Positions 1 through 9,683 of a DNA stretch of 64,000 nt are shown in pieces. Origin of the DNA: Microcoleus sp. FACHB-68 (lineage in GTDB: Bacteria; Cyanobacteriota; Cyanobacteriia; Cyanobacteriales; Oscillatoriaceae); NCBI RefSeq assembly GCF_014695715.1, contig NZ_JACJOT010000008.1:1054001-1118000 (forward strand). Reading direction: 5' to 3'. The translations under genes and the position numbers were made by a program. The notes beneath the pieces are model-generated. The model was not told where the DNA came from and did not search any database. It worked only from the letters and a program-made list of their open reading frames with translations. Each line of letters starts with the position of its first letter. Positions within the stretch are counted from its first letter, which is position 1.

Positions 1-92
1 GCGGGGAGACAACGCCAACCGGCCACCCGAAATCGGGGCAGAGAGTGGGTAGAATTCACCTTTACGCTGTTGTTGTGCCATCCCCATCAGGT

Positions 93-884
93 ATGGAATC
101 CCAAACTTTCCTCACCATTGACGATCAACCGATTTCTCTGCGTCAAGCCATTAGTTACCTACGCACCACCGGCGATCTGTCGCGCACGATTCAAATTATT
201 CTGCGGCAACATTTGGTGGAACAACAACTAGAGTCCCGCGCCGGCTTAGAAATCGATCCCCTCCGCATCGAGCAAGCGATCATTAATTTCCGGCTCAAAA
301 ATGGCTTAATTGAGCCAGAAAGCTTTGAGGAATGGCTGCAAACCCAGCGCCTCAGCTACAGGGATTTTCGTAAGCAATTGCTCACCGGCATGAAGCTTAC
401 TCAGCTCAAGGCGGAAGTGACAGCTTCCAAAGTTGAGGAATACTTTAAGGAAAATAAAACACGACTCGATCAAGTTGTTCTTTCTCGCATCGTTGTCAGC
501 GATCAAAATTTGGCTGAGGAATTGACGCGGCAACTCATTGATGATCACCGGCCCTTTGAAACCTTAGCGAGAGAGCATTCGATTGGCAGTGAACGCCTTA
601 TGAATGGGATGATGGGGTTAGTGATGATGGGACAACTGCCAGAGCCAATTCGAGAAGCGATTGAAGGGGCGACGATTGGCGATTTAATTGGGCCGGTGGA
701 AGTTGAAGGGCGCTATCACTTGTTGCGCGTTGAGCAATGGCAGCCGGCCTCCCTAGAAGGGCCGCTAAGACAGGAAATTCAAGAGCAAATGTTTGAGCAA
801 TGGGTGCAAGAGCATCTGAAAAATAAAGCGATTAAACTCCACCTTGATGAATCTCCCTCTGGGCTGTCACAACAGAGAATTTAA
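93..884 (+). CDS. PpiC/SurA-like peptidylprolyl isomerase
   Basis: A 263-residue protein with a SurA-like helical N-terminal half (about residues 1-115) and a parvulin domain (about 120-235). Parvulin hallmarks are SRIVVSD, FETLAREHS, MGQLPEPI and GPVEVEGRYHLLRVE. The family catalyses cis-trans isomerisation of prolyl bonds and acts as a chaperone. No signal peptide is visible, so a cytoplasmic or export-coupled role is likely. In cyanobacteria such proteins often lie beside peptide exporters of the HetC type, but the window begins too late to see that. A GTG at 45 would add 16 residues; the ATG at 93, with AGGT just upstream, gives the more typical N-terminus. Confidence 0.8.
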   Translation: MESQTFLTIDDQPISLRQAISYLRTTGDLSRTIQIILRQHLVEQQLESRAGLEIDPLRIEQAIINFRLKNGLIEPESFEEWLQTQRLSYRDFRKQLLTGMKLTQLKAEVTASKVEEYFKENKTRLDQVVLSRIVVSDQNLAEELTRQLIDDHRPFETLAREHSIGSERLMNGMMGLVMMGQLPEPIREAIEGATIGDLIGPVEVEGRYHLLRVEQWQPASLEGPLRQEIQEQMFEQWVQEHLKNKAIKLHLDESPSGLSQQRI

Positions 885-1089
885 ATGGGAAAATTGTCAG
901 AAAGTGTCGAGGTTGAATGTTGACTCTTGAAAGTTTGGAGCCGGCCATCCAAGCGCCCTTTTCTCACCGCTCATAGAAAAATTTCCCTGTGGAATTTTAT
1001 ATTTAAATACTCACGATCCTCGGTGGAGAAAGCTTAGAATCGGGGATGTTGGGCAGTTGCTCAACACGCGTGTGAGGAGCGCAACCGGA

Positions 1090-2220
1090 ATGAAACTGGC
1101 TGAACAAATAGCACAAGATTGGCGATTACGACTGGCGAATGACTGCCCAAACTATGCCACAAGCACCCATGAAAGTATTATCTGTTGGTTAGTGGGTGAA
1201 AATGTAGCGCGATTTGAAATCTTAACTCTGCCCGAACTGGCTCTGGCTCAGCAAGCGATGGATTTCCGCTACCGGATTTTGCGCCAGCGCTATCTGGGAG
1301 TCACACCGGCTCAGGCATACCGGCATCTCATCCAGCGCTTAGGCAGTTTGGTGCTGCTACGCCAAAAAATTCGCACTTGGGTGGCGCTCAGTCGTGATCG
1401 TCAGCGCTCGGTGGTGGATGTGGTGCAAGAGGTTATTCAAGAAATGTTGCAGGGTGATCGCTATATGCAGCAGCAAATTTCTTGGATCGCTCAGTGTACC
1501 CAAGAGGCACGTCTGCGTAATGCACTGGTACTCGCGACTACCGAAGAGTATTGTATGCGACCTGTTCGCAACCAACCGCTGCTTGTCTACCGATTTGTTA
1601 ATTATCTGCGCCGGTGCCAACGCGGCGGCTTAACCCAAGTGCCGGCAGATGAATTGATCCGGCTTGTGTCTGAAGAAGTTTCTCCCTCTGACACAGAGGG
1701 TTCTATCAGTTTGTTAGATGTGCAGGCAAGTGTTCAACATCAAGAGGTGCAAGCTTGGGAAGAACAACATCTGCTACGAACCTCTGTTCAGCGAGAGTTT
1801 GAAACTTATTTAGCAGAAAATGTCGGCCCAATGGGGGTTCAGTGGCTCAGACTCTATTTGCAGGGTCGTTCTCAAGATGCGATCGCTCAGGAGTTAAAGC
1901 TGCCGGTGAAGCAAGTCTACCGGCTGCGAGAAAAAATTAGCTACCATGCGATTCGGGTTTTTGCACTCAAAATTCAGCCTGAGTTGGTGGCGAGTTGGTT
2001 AGAGACTTCTTTAAGTGAACACAGTCTGGGTTTAACCTCGGCACAGTGGCAGCAATATTTAAACAGTCTGACTGCAGTGCAGCGCCAATTGCTGGAGTTG
2101 CTGAAAGCCGGCGACTCGATTCATGCGATTGCGGAGGCTTTGAAGCTTAAACCTAATCAGGTGATCGGTGAGTGGACTAAGCTATATATTGCGGCTCAAA
2201 TGCTGCGGAATGTGTCTTAA
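1090..2220 (+). CDS. HetZ-family (HetZ-related) regulatory protein
   Basis: A 376-residue soluble helical protein. The C-terminal third (about residues 230-376) has the layout I associate with HetZ: two helix-turn-helix-like segments (QDAIAQELKLPVKQVYRLRE and IHAIAEALKLKPNQVIGEW) separated by a linker with GLTSAQWQQYL. HetZ is a DNA-binding regulator of heterocyst development in Anabaena, where it lies next to patU genes; homologues also occur in filamentous cyanobacteria without heterocysts. The next gene here, PatU-like, repeats that arrangement. A TTG at 1057 would lengthen the protein; the ATG at 1090 has GAGGAG upstream. Whether this is true HetZ or a HetZ-related paralogue cannot be settled by eye. 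Confidence 0.65.
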   Translation: MKLAEQIAQDWRLRLANDCPNYATSTHESIICWLVGENVARFEILTLPELALAQQAMDFRYRILRQRYLGVTPAQAYRHLIQRLGSLVLLRQKIRTWVALSRDRQRSVVDVVQEVIQEMLQGDRYMQQQISWIAQCTQEARLRNALVLATTEEYCMRPVRNQPLLVYRFVNYLRRCQRGGLTQVPADELIRLVSEEVSPSDTEGSISLLDVQASVQHQEVQAWEEQHLLRTSVQREFETYLAENVGPMGVQWLRLYLQGRSQDAIAQELKLPVKQVYRLREKISYHAIRVFALKIQPELVASWLETSLSEHSLGLTSAQWQQYLNSLTAVQRQLLELLKAGDSIHAIAEALKLKPNQVIGEWTKLYIAAQMLRNVS

Positions 2221-3112
2221 TCGTCACGAATTGCCGGCATTTTGTTCAGTCGCTTTCGGGTGTTTGTTGCAGAGAATCCTAGCTTTGGGAAGGAAGCGTT
2301 AAGGTGCATCTCTCCCGTCGCCATCAAGTTTGAGGGGGAAGGGGGTAGAAAAATTTATCAGCTAAGGCACATTTCAATTTGCTCGTTTATACGAACAATT
2401 CAACATCGGCGACTTTCTCCCCCCTGTCTTGATTTGGGGGCGCAGATGAATGTGATCCTAGGAACCCTTCTCTGCCTTGATCCGGGCAGATTCATTAAAT
2501 GCTTCTCTAGCTTAATATTTGGGTGATTCCCAACATTTATATTACAAGCGCCGATTGAAGAGATCGCCTGCCGGCAACACCGATCACTTTTCCTCACAAA
2601 CCTTCCTCCCCCTAAGCGGACTCGATATTATAAGTGAGAAATCGCAACCCGTTAAGTGAGTTGCTGGCAAAAAATGTATTTTTCACTTCTTTTTTCCATG
2701 TTAATTTTCCTTTTCTTTGCTAGATTTTATAACTCTTACATATTAGAATAATAGCAATTTGTCAAGTTAAGTTAATAGTGTTTGAGTGTTCATAGGCCAC
2801 GTAAAACTCAATTTCAAGATAGCTCGAATCGAAAATACTTCGGGTTAGTGATATTGAAAGCTGAAGTGCGGGGTATCCTAAATGGATAATCCGTAGATTT
2901 GGTAAATGCCTTGACAAATGGCAGCTTTTCCTAAAAATCTCTAAAGATTTAAGCCATAAAAACAGCGCCCTGAATTCTTGCAGAAAAGCGTTTTTGAAGG
3001 AGATCCGGAAAAGCTGAAACTCCTGGGGAAGTGGTGCTGAACTCGCCCGTTGAATTCAATGCCACCCAACCGGCACCCGCTGGGCGAACCCACAACAAAT
3101 AGGAATTTCTTC
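2221..3112 (+). other. Long intergenic region between hetZ-like and patU-like genes
   Basis: About 890 bases without a convincing gene; the short open frames have no protein-like composition. It holds a small hairpin formed by CCCCCC and GGGGG around 2420-2440 and an AT-rich stretch near 2690-2770. Its length suggests that the downstream gene has its own promoter or a long leader. Confidence 0.5.
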
Positions 3113-4192
3113 ATGGATAATACTCAGGTTTTTAAGTTAATTGACAGTGTTCTTTCCTTAGAGGTTTGCTTGTACCATCAAGTGTTGCCCTTAGCGCGGC
3201 AGGAAAAAAGCCTGCTACTGGGGATGGTTGATCCACAAGATGCCTCGGCTTTAAACTATGTCCGCCGAATGCTGAAAAATTTAAATTGCACAGTGGTACC
3301 AAGACGGATTTCTGCTGAGGCGCACAAGTCGTTTCTTTCGGCTTACTTGAACTATAAGGGGCAAACGCAAATACAGACTGAACCGGCAAAGGCTTCCGGT
3401 TCTGCCACGGTTATTCAAGAACCGCAGCCGGTGGCACCTAAAATGCAAAAGAGTCCTTTACCGCAAAATAGCCAACAAGTGAAGGCGCAAACGCCTGTAG
3501 GGCAGCGCCCGCCCGTAATGCCGGCGGCGGCTAAGAAACCGGCAACCACACAGCCGCCATCCGATTTGCCGGTTTTGAAAGTGCAGGCATTTTACTTATC
3601 GCGTCCGATTCAGATGCTTGCCAACTTAGGGCCTCAACAATTAATTCAAGAGTTGCTAGGGCGGGTATTATTAGAAGGAATTGGCCGGCTTTATTTAGAG
3701 CGACACCCGGAATACGGTCGAGTTCTCTGGACTCAGCAGGGGGTGTTGCAATCCGCAATCGAAAGTTTGCCCTTACCAGTATTTGAGGGGTTAGTTCAAG
3801 AATTTAAGCACTTTTTCAATCTTCCCTATATGCCGGTGCAACAAGCCACACAGGTGGAGATAGAACGGCTTTATAACAAAACTCATTTACTGTTGCTATT
3901 GCAAGTGACCCCAGGTAAAAATGGTGAAGAGGTAAACCTTCAGGTGTTGCGCGGGGAAGCTTTGAAGTTTTACCAACAGCAAAAAATCGCAGATTTGAGT
4001 CAAGATGCGTTAAAGCTGGCGATGCAACTCCAACGTAAGCTGAGTGAAATTGGTAATCGCTTTGATCGAACCCTGACTTCAGAATCGCTTGAGGTGCTAC
4101 CGGCAATTGATCAGCTGGTTAAAAGCATGGATCGGCAGCTACAGGCACTACATACCTCGCAAGACAATGAAGGGGTGAATGGCGAAGGGTGA
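3113..4192 (+). CDS. PatU-like / PilB N-terminal (MshEN-like) domain protein
   Basis: A 359-residue protein. Residues about 8-85 resemble the MshEN/GspE N-terminal domain, with VLPLARQEKSLLLGMVDPQD followed by a VVPRRIS-like strand. A Pro/Gln/Lys-rich linker (about 90-160) leads to a second conserved region (about 165-340) that looks like the N-terminal part of PilB. There is no ATPase domain, so this is not a pilus motor. MshEN domains can bind cyclic di-GMP, but binding is not demonstrated here. Position after a HetZ-family gene fits PatU, a heterocyst-pattern factor (inference). The ATG at 3113 has AGGAA eleven bases upstream and is preferred over the one at 3050. Confidence 0.5.
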   Translation: MDNTQVFKLIDSVLSLEVCLYHQVLPLARQEKSLLLGMVDPQDASALNYVRRMLKNLNCTVVPRRISAEAHKSFLSAYLNYKGQTQIQTEPAKASGSATVIQEPQPVAPKMQKSPLPQNSQQVKAQTPVGQRPPVMPAAAKKPATTQPPSDLPVLKVQAFYLSRPIQMLANLGPQQLIQELLGRVLLEGIGRLYLERHPEYGRVLWTQQGVLQSAIESLPLPVFEGLVQEFKHFFNLPYMPVQQATQVEIERLYNKTHLLLLLQVTPGKNGEEVNLQVLRGEALKFYQQQKIADLSQDALKLAMQLQRKLSEIGNRFDRTLTSESLEVLPAIDQLVKSMDRQLQALHTSQDNEGVNGEG

Positions 4193-4357
4193 GTGCGGAT
4201 CTCAGTTTTATCCTTGACCCTATGCGCTAGGCGCACACTCCGCTATCACCCTTTACCCTCGTTCGCAATTAAAATGCGCTTCAAATCATCAGGGAATTTG
4301 CATCATCAGCTTCGACTGTTGCCAAGCGCCATCGCACAACTAAGCGCTGGCACTCTG

Positions 4358-4810
4358 TCAAGTTTTTTTCCGGGCTGAGCGCCAAGCCTCGGTCATGCGT
4401 CCAAAATTCGTTGTAAACTCGCTCCAGCCTAACTTGCTTCCCGGTATTTCCTCATCCCAAGAGGCGGAGATTACTCCGTAAGTTAGCCCCAAGACGCCTA
4501 AGCCAAAGAAGCCCATGCTCACTAACACAACGGCTACATTGGGCAACTCAAACAATTTATTCGTGACAATCCAATAGCTGACAACAAATGTGAACATCCC
4601 TAAGAAGGACGGGATGCCACAAAATAGAGCCATGCGAGTGGCCATCCGTTTGCTCACCACCTCTGGGATGGCCGTTTCGTCCCTAGAAACCGGACGCTTT
4701 TTGTCAGCTTTTTCAGCGGCGGGTGCTGTGGTTGGGCTGTTTTTATCCGGTTTTTTGCGATTTTTAGCCGGCTCAAACGGGAGGCGATCCCGTGGGGATT
4801 CTGATGACAT
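4358..4810 (-). CDS. PAM68 family photosystem II assembly protein
   Basis: A 150-residue protein with a charged, Lys/Pro-rich N-terminus (1-55), then two membrane segments (about 62-85 and 92-115) and a conserved tail with SASWDEEIPGSKLGW. This is the PAM68/DUF3464 family of thylakoid proteins, which help assemble photosystem II reaction centres. It starts 7 bases after the rpsO stop and is the last gene of a ruvA-rpsO-pam68 run. It converges on the PatU-like gene. Confidence 0.88.
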   Translation of the reverse strand: MSSESPRDRLPFEPAKNRKKPDKNSPTTAPAAEKADKKRPVSRDETAIPEVVSKRMATRMALFCGIPSFLGMFTFVVSYWIVTNKLFELPNVAVVLVSMGFFGLGVLGLTYGVISASWDEEIPGSKLGWSEFTTNFGRMTEAWRSARKKT

Positions 4811-4817
4811 AAGCTGT

Positions 4818-5087
4818 TTAACCGCGAATGCCCAGGCGAGTGATTAAGGCGCGATAACGATCGTGGTCTTCTTTCAGGATGTATGCCAGCAGACGCTTAC
4901 GCACGCCGATCATTTTCAGCAAGCCGCGTCTGGAAGAGTGGTCTTTTTGATTTGCTTTTAAATGCTCGCTGAGCCGATTAATCCGGTCGGTGAGCATTGC
5001 AACTTGGAGGTCTGCTGAGCCAGTGTCCGTTTCATGACGTTGGTACTCAGACATGAGTTCGTGTTTGCGCTCTTGCGTCAGTGCCAT
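4818..5087 (-). CDS. rpsO: 30S ribosomal protein S15
   Basis: An 89-residue protein of full family length. It has the typical S15 landmarks HETDTGSADLQVAMLT, INRLSEHLK, KDHSSRRGLL and ILKEDHDRYRALI. S15 binds 16S rRNA early in assembly of the small-subunit platform. It lies between ruvA (67 bases upstream) and pam68 (7 bases downstream) on the same strand. Confidence 0.98.
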   Translation of the reverse strand: MALTQERKHELMSEYQRHETDTGSADLQVAMLTDRINRLSEHLKANQKDHSSRRGLLKMIGVRKRLLAYILKEDHDRYRALITRLGIRG

Positions 5088-5154
5088 CGATTTCTCGCCA
5101 ATTTCATATATGCAGCAATTTTTGATTATACCACTGTTTTTTAGGCCGGCAAGG

Positions 5155-5784
5155 TTATTGCCGGCTCAACCAGGCAATGCTGGCGCGAATCCAGGCTTCG
5201 GCATCTGTGTTTTCAGACAAACTGGCGTCTTCAGAGAGGGCAGACAGGGCTTCCATTACCTCTGGACTGGTATATCCCAACGCTAGCAGCGTCATTTCCA
5301 CATCTTCTTGAAGTGCCGTCGCAACCCCTGCCGGCACCGGCATCGCTAATCCCGATTGCTGCCGCCATTCTGCCAGTTTGGTTTTAAGTTCCAAAGCAAT
5401 CCGTTCCGCTGTTTTCGCCCCCACTCCCGGCGTTTTCGCTAGCTGGCGGGTATTACTGGTGACAATTGCCTGGACTAAATCTTGCAATCCTAGGGTATCA
5501 AGCAAGGCAATCGCTAATTGAGCGCCAATCCCACTGACACTCACTAGCTGGCGAAACAAATCCCGTTCCGCAGCGGAGGCAAATCCGTAGAGTACCTGTT
5601 GATCTTCCCGAATTTGTAAGTGAGTGAACACTTGAAATGCTTCTCCGGCTGCCGGCAACTGCTGCACCATGCGCGGCGGGATTTGCAGGTCATATCCCAC
5701 CTGATTTACCTCTAAAGTGAGGGTAATTCGATTTGCCGTGCTTTTATGAATGCCGGCAACTTTACCTTTGAGATAACTGATCAT
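5155..5784 (-). CDS. ruvA: Holliday junction branch migration protein RuvA
   Basis: A 209-residue protein of normal length. Domain I starts at MISYLKGKVAGI, the tandem helix-hairpin-helix region carries SVSGIGAQLAIALL and TPGVGAKTAERIALELK (about 75-130), and a C-terminal three-helix domain follows an Ala/Pro/Val linker. RuvA holds the four-way junction and loads the RuvB motor. The neighbour rpsO probably shares its transcript. Confidence 0.97.
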   Translation of the reverse strand: MISYLKGKVAGIHKSTANRITLTLEVNQVGYDLQIPPRMVQQLPAAGEAFQVFTHLQIREDQQVLYGFASAAERDLFRQLVSVSGIGAQLAIALLDTLGLQDLVQAIVTSNTRQLAKTPGVGAKTAERIALELKTKLAEWRQQSGLAMPVPAGVATALQEDVEMTLLALGYTSPEVMEALSALSEDASLSENTDAEAWIRASIAWLSRQ

Positions 5785-5974
5785 TCACTCTGTAATTAGA
5801 TGTCATTAAACTGCTTACAAAACAATAAAAGAGTAGATTTTTCCGGGATTGGAGCTAGAAAATACCCGAATATCGTTTAAACCGAACCTACCCTGAAAAT
5901 GGTTTGCCTAATCCTTGTAAAATAGTTAAGTTAAAAATTAAATTTTATAATATTTTAACTTTATAAGCTTGTCT

Positions 5975-6445
5975 TTAGTATAATTTTCCAGATTTTACAT
6001 TTTCCCATTCTTGAAAAATTTCTAAATTTTCTTCTTTCATAAAACCTCCCTGAATTTCAATAGAGCTATTTCCTAATTGTTTCATTTGCTGATTGGAAAT
6101 GTTTAGCTCTCTGAAACCGGCATTCTGGGCATCTTCGATGCTGGTTCCGTAGACAATTTTGGAAATATTTGCCCAATGACAAGCACTAAAGCACATGGGA
6201 CAAGGTTCGCAAGTGGAATAAATCACACAACCAGACAAATCAATCGTATTTAATTTTTTGCACGCTTCTCGAATCGCGTGAACTTCGGCATGAGCGGTAA
6301 TATCTGTACTTTGCCAAACAACATTATGCACGCAACTGATAACTTCTCCATCTTTGACAATACACGCGCCAAAAGGAGTTGGCCCTTTTGTTAGACCTTC
6401 TTTGGCTTTTTCGATTGCCATTTTCATGAATTTTTCATCGGTCAT
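5975..6445 (-). CDS. Nucleoside/guanine deaminase family protein
   Basis: A 156-residue zinc deaminase. Zinc ligands and the catalytic acid are visible: HAE with H52 and E54, and PCPMC with C82 and C85. The N-terminal GPTPFGACIVKDG and the tail with EIFQEWENVKSGKLY resemble Bacillus-type guanine deaminase (GuaD) more than the tRNA adenosine deaminase TadA. The likely reaction is hydrolytic deamination of guanine or a related purine. A strong ribosome site (GGAGGAG) precedes the ATG. Substrate is not certain from sequence. Confidence 0.8.
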   Translation of the reverse strand: MTDEKFMKMAIEKAKEGLTKGPTPFGACIVKDGEVISCVHNVVWQSTDITAHAEVHAIREACKKLNTIDLSGCVIYSTCEPCPMCFSACHWANISKIVYGTSIEDAQNAGFRELNISNQQMKQLGNSSIEIQGGFMKEENLEIFQEWENVKSGKLY

Positions 6446-6532
6446 TTTTTAGTTCTCCTCCCTGTTGTTGATGTTAACTATTCCCAAAAGTTGCAATTTT
6501 ACAAGCTTAAATTAGGGAAAGAATCAGGCAAT

Positions 6533-7879
6533 TTACGAACGCTTCTTACCTTTTTTGCTCAACTGACCGGCTATTGCTAATTCTGCCCTAAGAAAATCAA
6601 CAAATTGCCGCGCTGTACGCCCAGAACGACCGTTATGGCGAGTTGCCCACTGTAGTGCTTTATAATCTAAATCTTCTTGACTGAGATTAATGCCGGCTTG
6701 CGCTGCGAGATGGCGGACAATTTTGAGGTAAGTGTCTTGATTTGCCGGCTCGAATGTTAAAGTTAAACCAAAGCGGTCGCTAAATGAAAGCTTTTCTTGA
6801 ACCGTATCCCAAGCGTGAACTTCCTCACCGCTACTCGGACGGGGACGATCATCAAAAAATTCTCGAATTAAGTGCCGCCGGTTAGATGTCGCATAGACAA
6901 TTACATTTTGAGGTCTAGCGGTAATATTTCCTTCCAAAACTACTTTCAGTGCTTTAAAGGCATCGTCATCTTCTTCAAAGGAAAGGTCATCCACAAAAAT
7001 TATAAATTTTTGCGGTAAATTCCGCAACTGCTCAACAATTGTCGGCAAGTCTTTCATGTCAGATTTTGCCACTTCAACAAGACGCAAACCCCGTTCGCCG
7101 CATTCATTCAACAAGGCTTTCACTAACGAAGATTTACCAGAACCACGGCTGCCATAAAGCAAGACGTGCAGCGCTGGAAAACCGGCTAATAAAAATTCTG
7201 TATTTTTAAGTAAGGTTTCTCGCTGAAGTTCATAACCCATTAACTCATTAAGTTTGATAGAATCCGGGTGTGGAATTTTGACTAATTTCCCTGAATTCCA
7301 TCGTACCGCCCGCGCCTCTGCAAACAAGCCAGTGCCGTACTTCTGATAATAATTTGTTAAATTTTCTAGGGCACCTGACCAGTTGTTTTGCGATTGCAAG
7401 AATGATACAATTTGCAGCTTAGATGTAGCTTTTTCTTCAGTCTGTTCATAATCCCAAACAACCGGCGCATCGGGTATTGCGGAAGCAGTTTGCACCCACC
7501 GGCTTAACTGTTCACCGCTGCAATAATACAGACTTTGCAGGGCTTGTAAATCATGTTGGGCGGCAGCGATGAGTGCCGACGGCAAATTGTCGAATTCAGT
7601 TTGCTGCGCGTGTTGGGTAAAGGGATTCTCATCTTTAAGAATTTGAGCGATTAGATAATTTTGCCAGCTTTGATTTTTGGTAGCCAAAGCTTTGAACCAA
7701 CTGCCATAGGCTTGCAGGCAATTCGTACCACTAGCATCGCTTTGGTGGAGGGCTTGCAAGAGGTTGAGGAAAGTTTGACCAACAGTGCCGGTGAGAACGT
7801 TTTGGTAGAGTAGCAGGGAGGCTGCTTGGCGTTGCAGGAACCGGATAGAAGCGATGGTGTGAGTATTGGGAAAAGACAT
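6533..7879 (-). CDS. DUF815-family AAA ATPase
   Basis: A 448-residue protein with an uncharacterised N-terminal half and a C-terminal AAA module typical of DUF815. Walker A is GSRGSGKSSL (about residue 243), Walker B IIFVDDLSFE (about 297), followed by the sensor-like VIVYATSNRRHLI and REFFDDRPRP. The cellular role of this ATPase family is poorly known. The gene is divergent from the GmrSD-like gene, with 118 bases between the two starts. Confidence 0.8.
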   Translation of the reverse strand: MSFPNTHTIASIRFLQRQAASLLLYQNVLTGTVGQTFLNLLQALHQSDASGTNCLQAYGSWFKALATKNQSWQNYLIAQILKDENPFTQHAQQTEFDNLPSALIAAAQHDLQALQSLYYCSGEQLSRWVQTASAIPDAPVVWDYEQTEEKATSKLQIVSFLQSQNNWSGALENLTNYYQKYGTGLFAEARAVRWNSGKLVKIPHPDSIKLNELMGYELQRETLLKNTEFLLAGFPALHVLLYGSRGSGKSSLVKALLNECGERGLRLVEVAKSDMKDLPTIVEQLRNLPQKFIIFVDDLSFEEDDDAFKALKVVLEGNITARPQNVIVYATSNRRHLIREFFDDRPRPSSGEEVHAWDTVQEKLSFSDRFGLTLTFEPANQDTYLKIVRHLAAQAGINLSQEDLDYKALQWATRHNGRSGRTARQFVDFLRAELAIAGQLSKKGKKRS

Positions 7880-7997
7880 GATTACAATTGTATAGCAGTA
7901 AGGGATGCGTTGCTTCCATGTTTAAGGTTATACCTTAGTGAGAGGAGACAACACTTTTCTGAAACGAGAGTCAACCGTACCTAAAATAGGAGTAAGC

Positions 7998-9683
7998 ATG
8001 AGTCCAGCTAAAATTCACGGTGCTGAATATTCTATTGGCAAAGTTTTTAGTGATGATTTTGTCTTTACAATTCCTCTCTATCAGCGTCCCTATGCTTGGA
8101 CAACAGAGCAAGCCGGTGAAATGCTTGAAGACCTCATCGCCTTTTTGGGAGATGGTTACAAATCTATTGAGAATGTCAATCCCTACTTCCTCGGCAGTAT
8201 TGTACTGATTAAAGGCGATTCGCCTGAAGCGGATGTTGTAGATGGTCAGCAACGCCTCACCACCCTCACAATTTTGCTAGCGGCTTTGCGATCCTTGATG
8301 CAGACAGAAAAGGCGAAACACTTGACTCCGTTTCTTTATGAGATTGGGAACCGATTTAAAGGGAGTAAGGACAACTATCGCCTGACTTTACGCGAGCGAG
8401 ATGCAGAGTTTTTTAAAAAAAATATTCAGAAAGAAGGGGGAATTAATAACCTGGCTGAATTAAACTCTGCTGTCCTGTCCGATAGCCAGAAAAATATTAA
8501 AGAGAACGCGCTGCTATTTATTAAACGTTTGCAAGAACTTCCAGAATCTAAACAAGATGACCTCGCTGAATTTATCATCACTCAATGTTTTATGGTTGTC
8601 GTTTCCACTCCCGATATGGATTCGGCTTACCGCATCTTTTCGGTGCTGAATGATCGAGGCTTAGATTTGTCGTATACTGACATTTTAAAATCCGAAATTA
8701 TTGGAAAAATACCTGAAACCGCACAACAAGAAGCCTACACAGCCAAGTGGGAAGCAATTGAAGAGAGGCTAGGGCGCGAGACATTTAAGGATCTTTTCGC
8801 TCACATCCGCATGATTTACCGTAAAGCGAAGCAGAGTGAAAGTATTCTTAAGGAATTTCGCAAAGAGGTGCTGCCGGCGAAAACTCCTCAGCAGTTTATC
8901 GATGAAACCCTAGAGCCTCTTGCTGATGCTTTTTATGATATTAAAAATTTATCTTATCAAAGTGAAAAGTTTGCTGAGAAAATCAATGGAATGTTTAAAT
9001 GCTTAAATCAAATTGATAATTCTGATTGGATGCCCCCGGCAATTTTTTATCTATCGCAGAATTATAACAAACCAGACTTGCTCGTGCGCTTTTTTAATGA
9101 TTTGGAGCGCCTTGCTGCCGGTTTGATGATTCAGCGATTTAATATTAACAAACGCATTGAATCCTACCGCCGGTTATTAATGGCTATCGAACAAGGCGAA
9201 GATTTATACACATCGGCATCTCCGCTTCAGCTTACTCCTGAAGCTCAGAATAATATCCTGCAAATTCTCAATGGGGATATTTATTTAGTTCCGAAAATTT
9301 GCAGTTATACCTTGCTTCGCTTAGACGCCAAACTTTCTGAAGGTGAAGCATCTTATCATTTCCCTAATGTAACGGTCGAACACGTACTACCTCAATCACC
9401 CGCTGCTAACAGCGAGTGGATGCAATGGTTTCCGACTCAGGAAGAAAGACAGAAATATGTACATCGCTTAGGAAATTTGGTTTTGCTGTCCCGCAAAAAA
9501 AACAGTCGGGCACAAAACTACCACTTTGATCGTAAAAAACAGCAATATTTCACAACTCAAAGTGGTGTTTCTGCATTTGCGATAACGACCCAAGTGCTGC
9601 ACGAAAAGGAATGGACAACGGCAGTCATTGAGCGCCGGCAGAAGAATTTAATGGATGTTCTCAAAAACCTTTGGCGTTTATAA
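7998..9683 (+). CDS. GmrSD-like DUF262/DUF1524 protein (single chain)
   Basis: A 561-residue protein. The N-terminal DUF262 domain has LYQRPYAW (about 27-34) and the ParB/Srx-like nucleotide motif DGQQRLTTL (82-90). The C-terminal DUF1524 domain has an HNH-type motif, VEHVLPQSP (H about 461) with HRLGNLVLLSRKKNS. This is the domain order of fused type IV modification-dependent restriction enzymes (GmrSD), which use a nucleotide-dependent module to cleave modified phage DNA. A defence role is likely but unproven. A GTG at 7938 would lengthen it; the ATG at 7998 has TAGGAG at good spacing. Confidence 0.8.
   Translation: MSPAKIHGAEYSIGKVFSDDFVFTIPLYQRPYAWTTEQAGEMLEDLIAFLGDGYKSIENVNPYFLGSIVLIKGDSPEADVVDGQQRLTTLTILLAALRSLMQTEKAKHLTPFLYEIGNRFKGSKDNYRLTLRERDAEFFKKNIQKEGGINNLAELNSAVLSDSQKNIKENALLFIKRLQELPESKQDDLAEFIITQCFMVVVSTPDMDSAYRIFSVLNDRGLDLSYTDILKSEIIGKIPETAQQEAYTAKWEAIEERLGRETFKDLFAHIRMIYRKAKQSESILKEFRKEVLPAKTPQQFIDETLEPLADAFYDIKNLSYQSEKFAEKINGMFKCLNQIDNSDWMPPAIFYLSQNYNKPDLLVRFFNDLERLAAGLMIQRFNINKRIESYRRLLMAIEQGEDLYTSASPLQLTPEAQNNILQILNGDIYLVPKICSYTLLRLDAKLSEGEASYHFPNVTVEHVLPQSPAANSEWMQWFPTQEERQKYVHRLGNLVLLSRKKNSRAQNYHFDRKKQQYFTTQSGVSAFAITTQVLHEKEWTTAVIERRQKNLMDVLKNLWRL

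Noticed and set aside
2242-2526. 94-codon frame after the HetZ-family gene
   Set aside because: No ribosome site, no family resemblance and composition unlike the genes here.
4193-4378. 61-codon frame directly after the PatU-like stop
   Set aside because: Overlaps the pam68 3' end and has no protein-like features.
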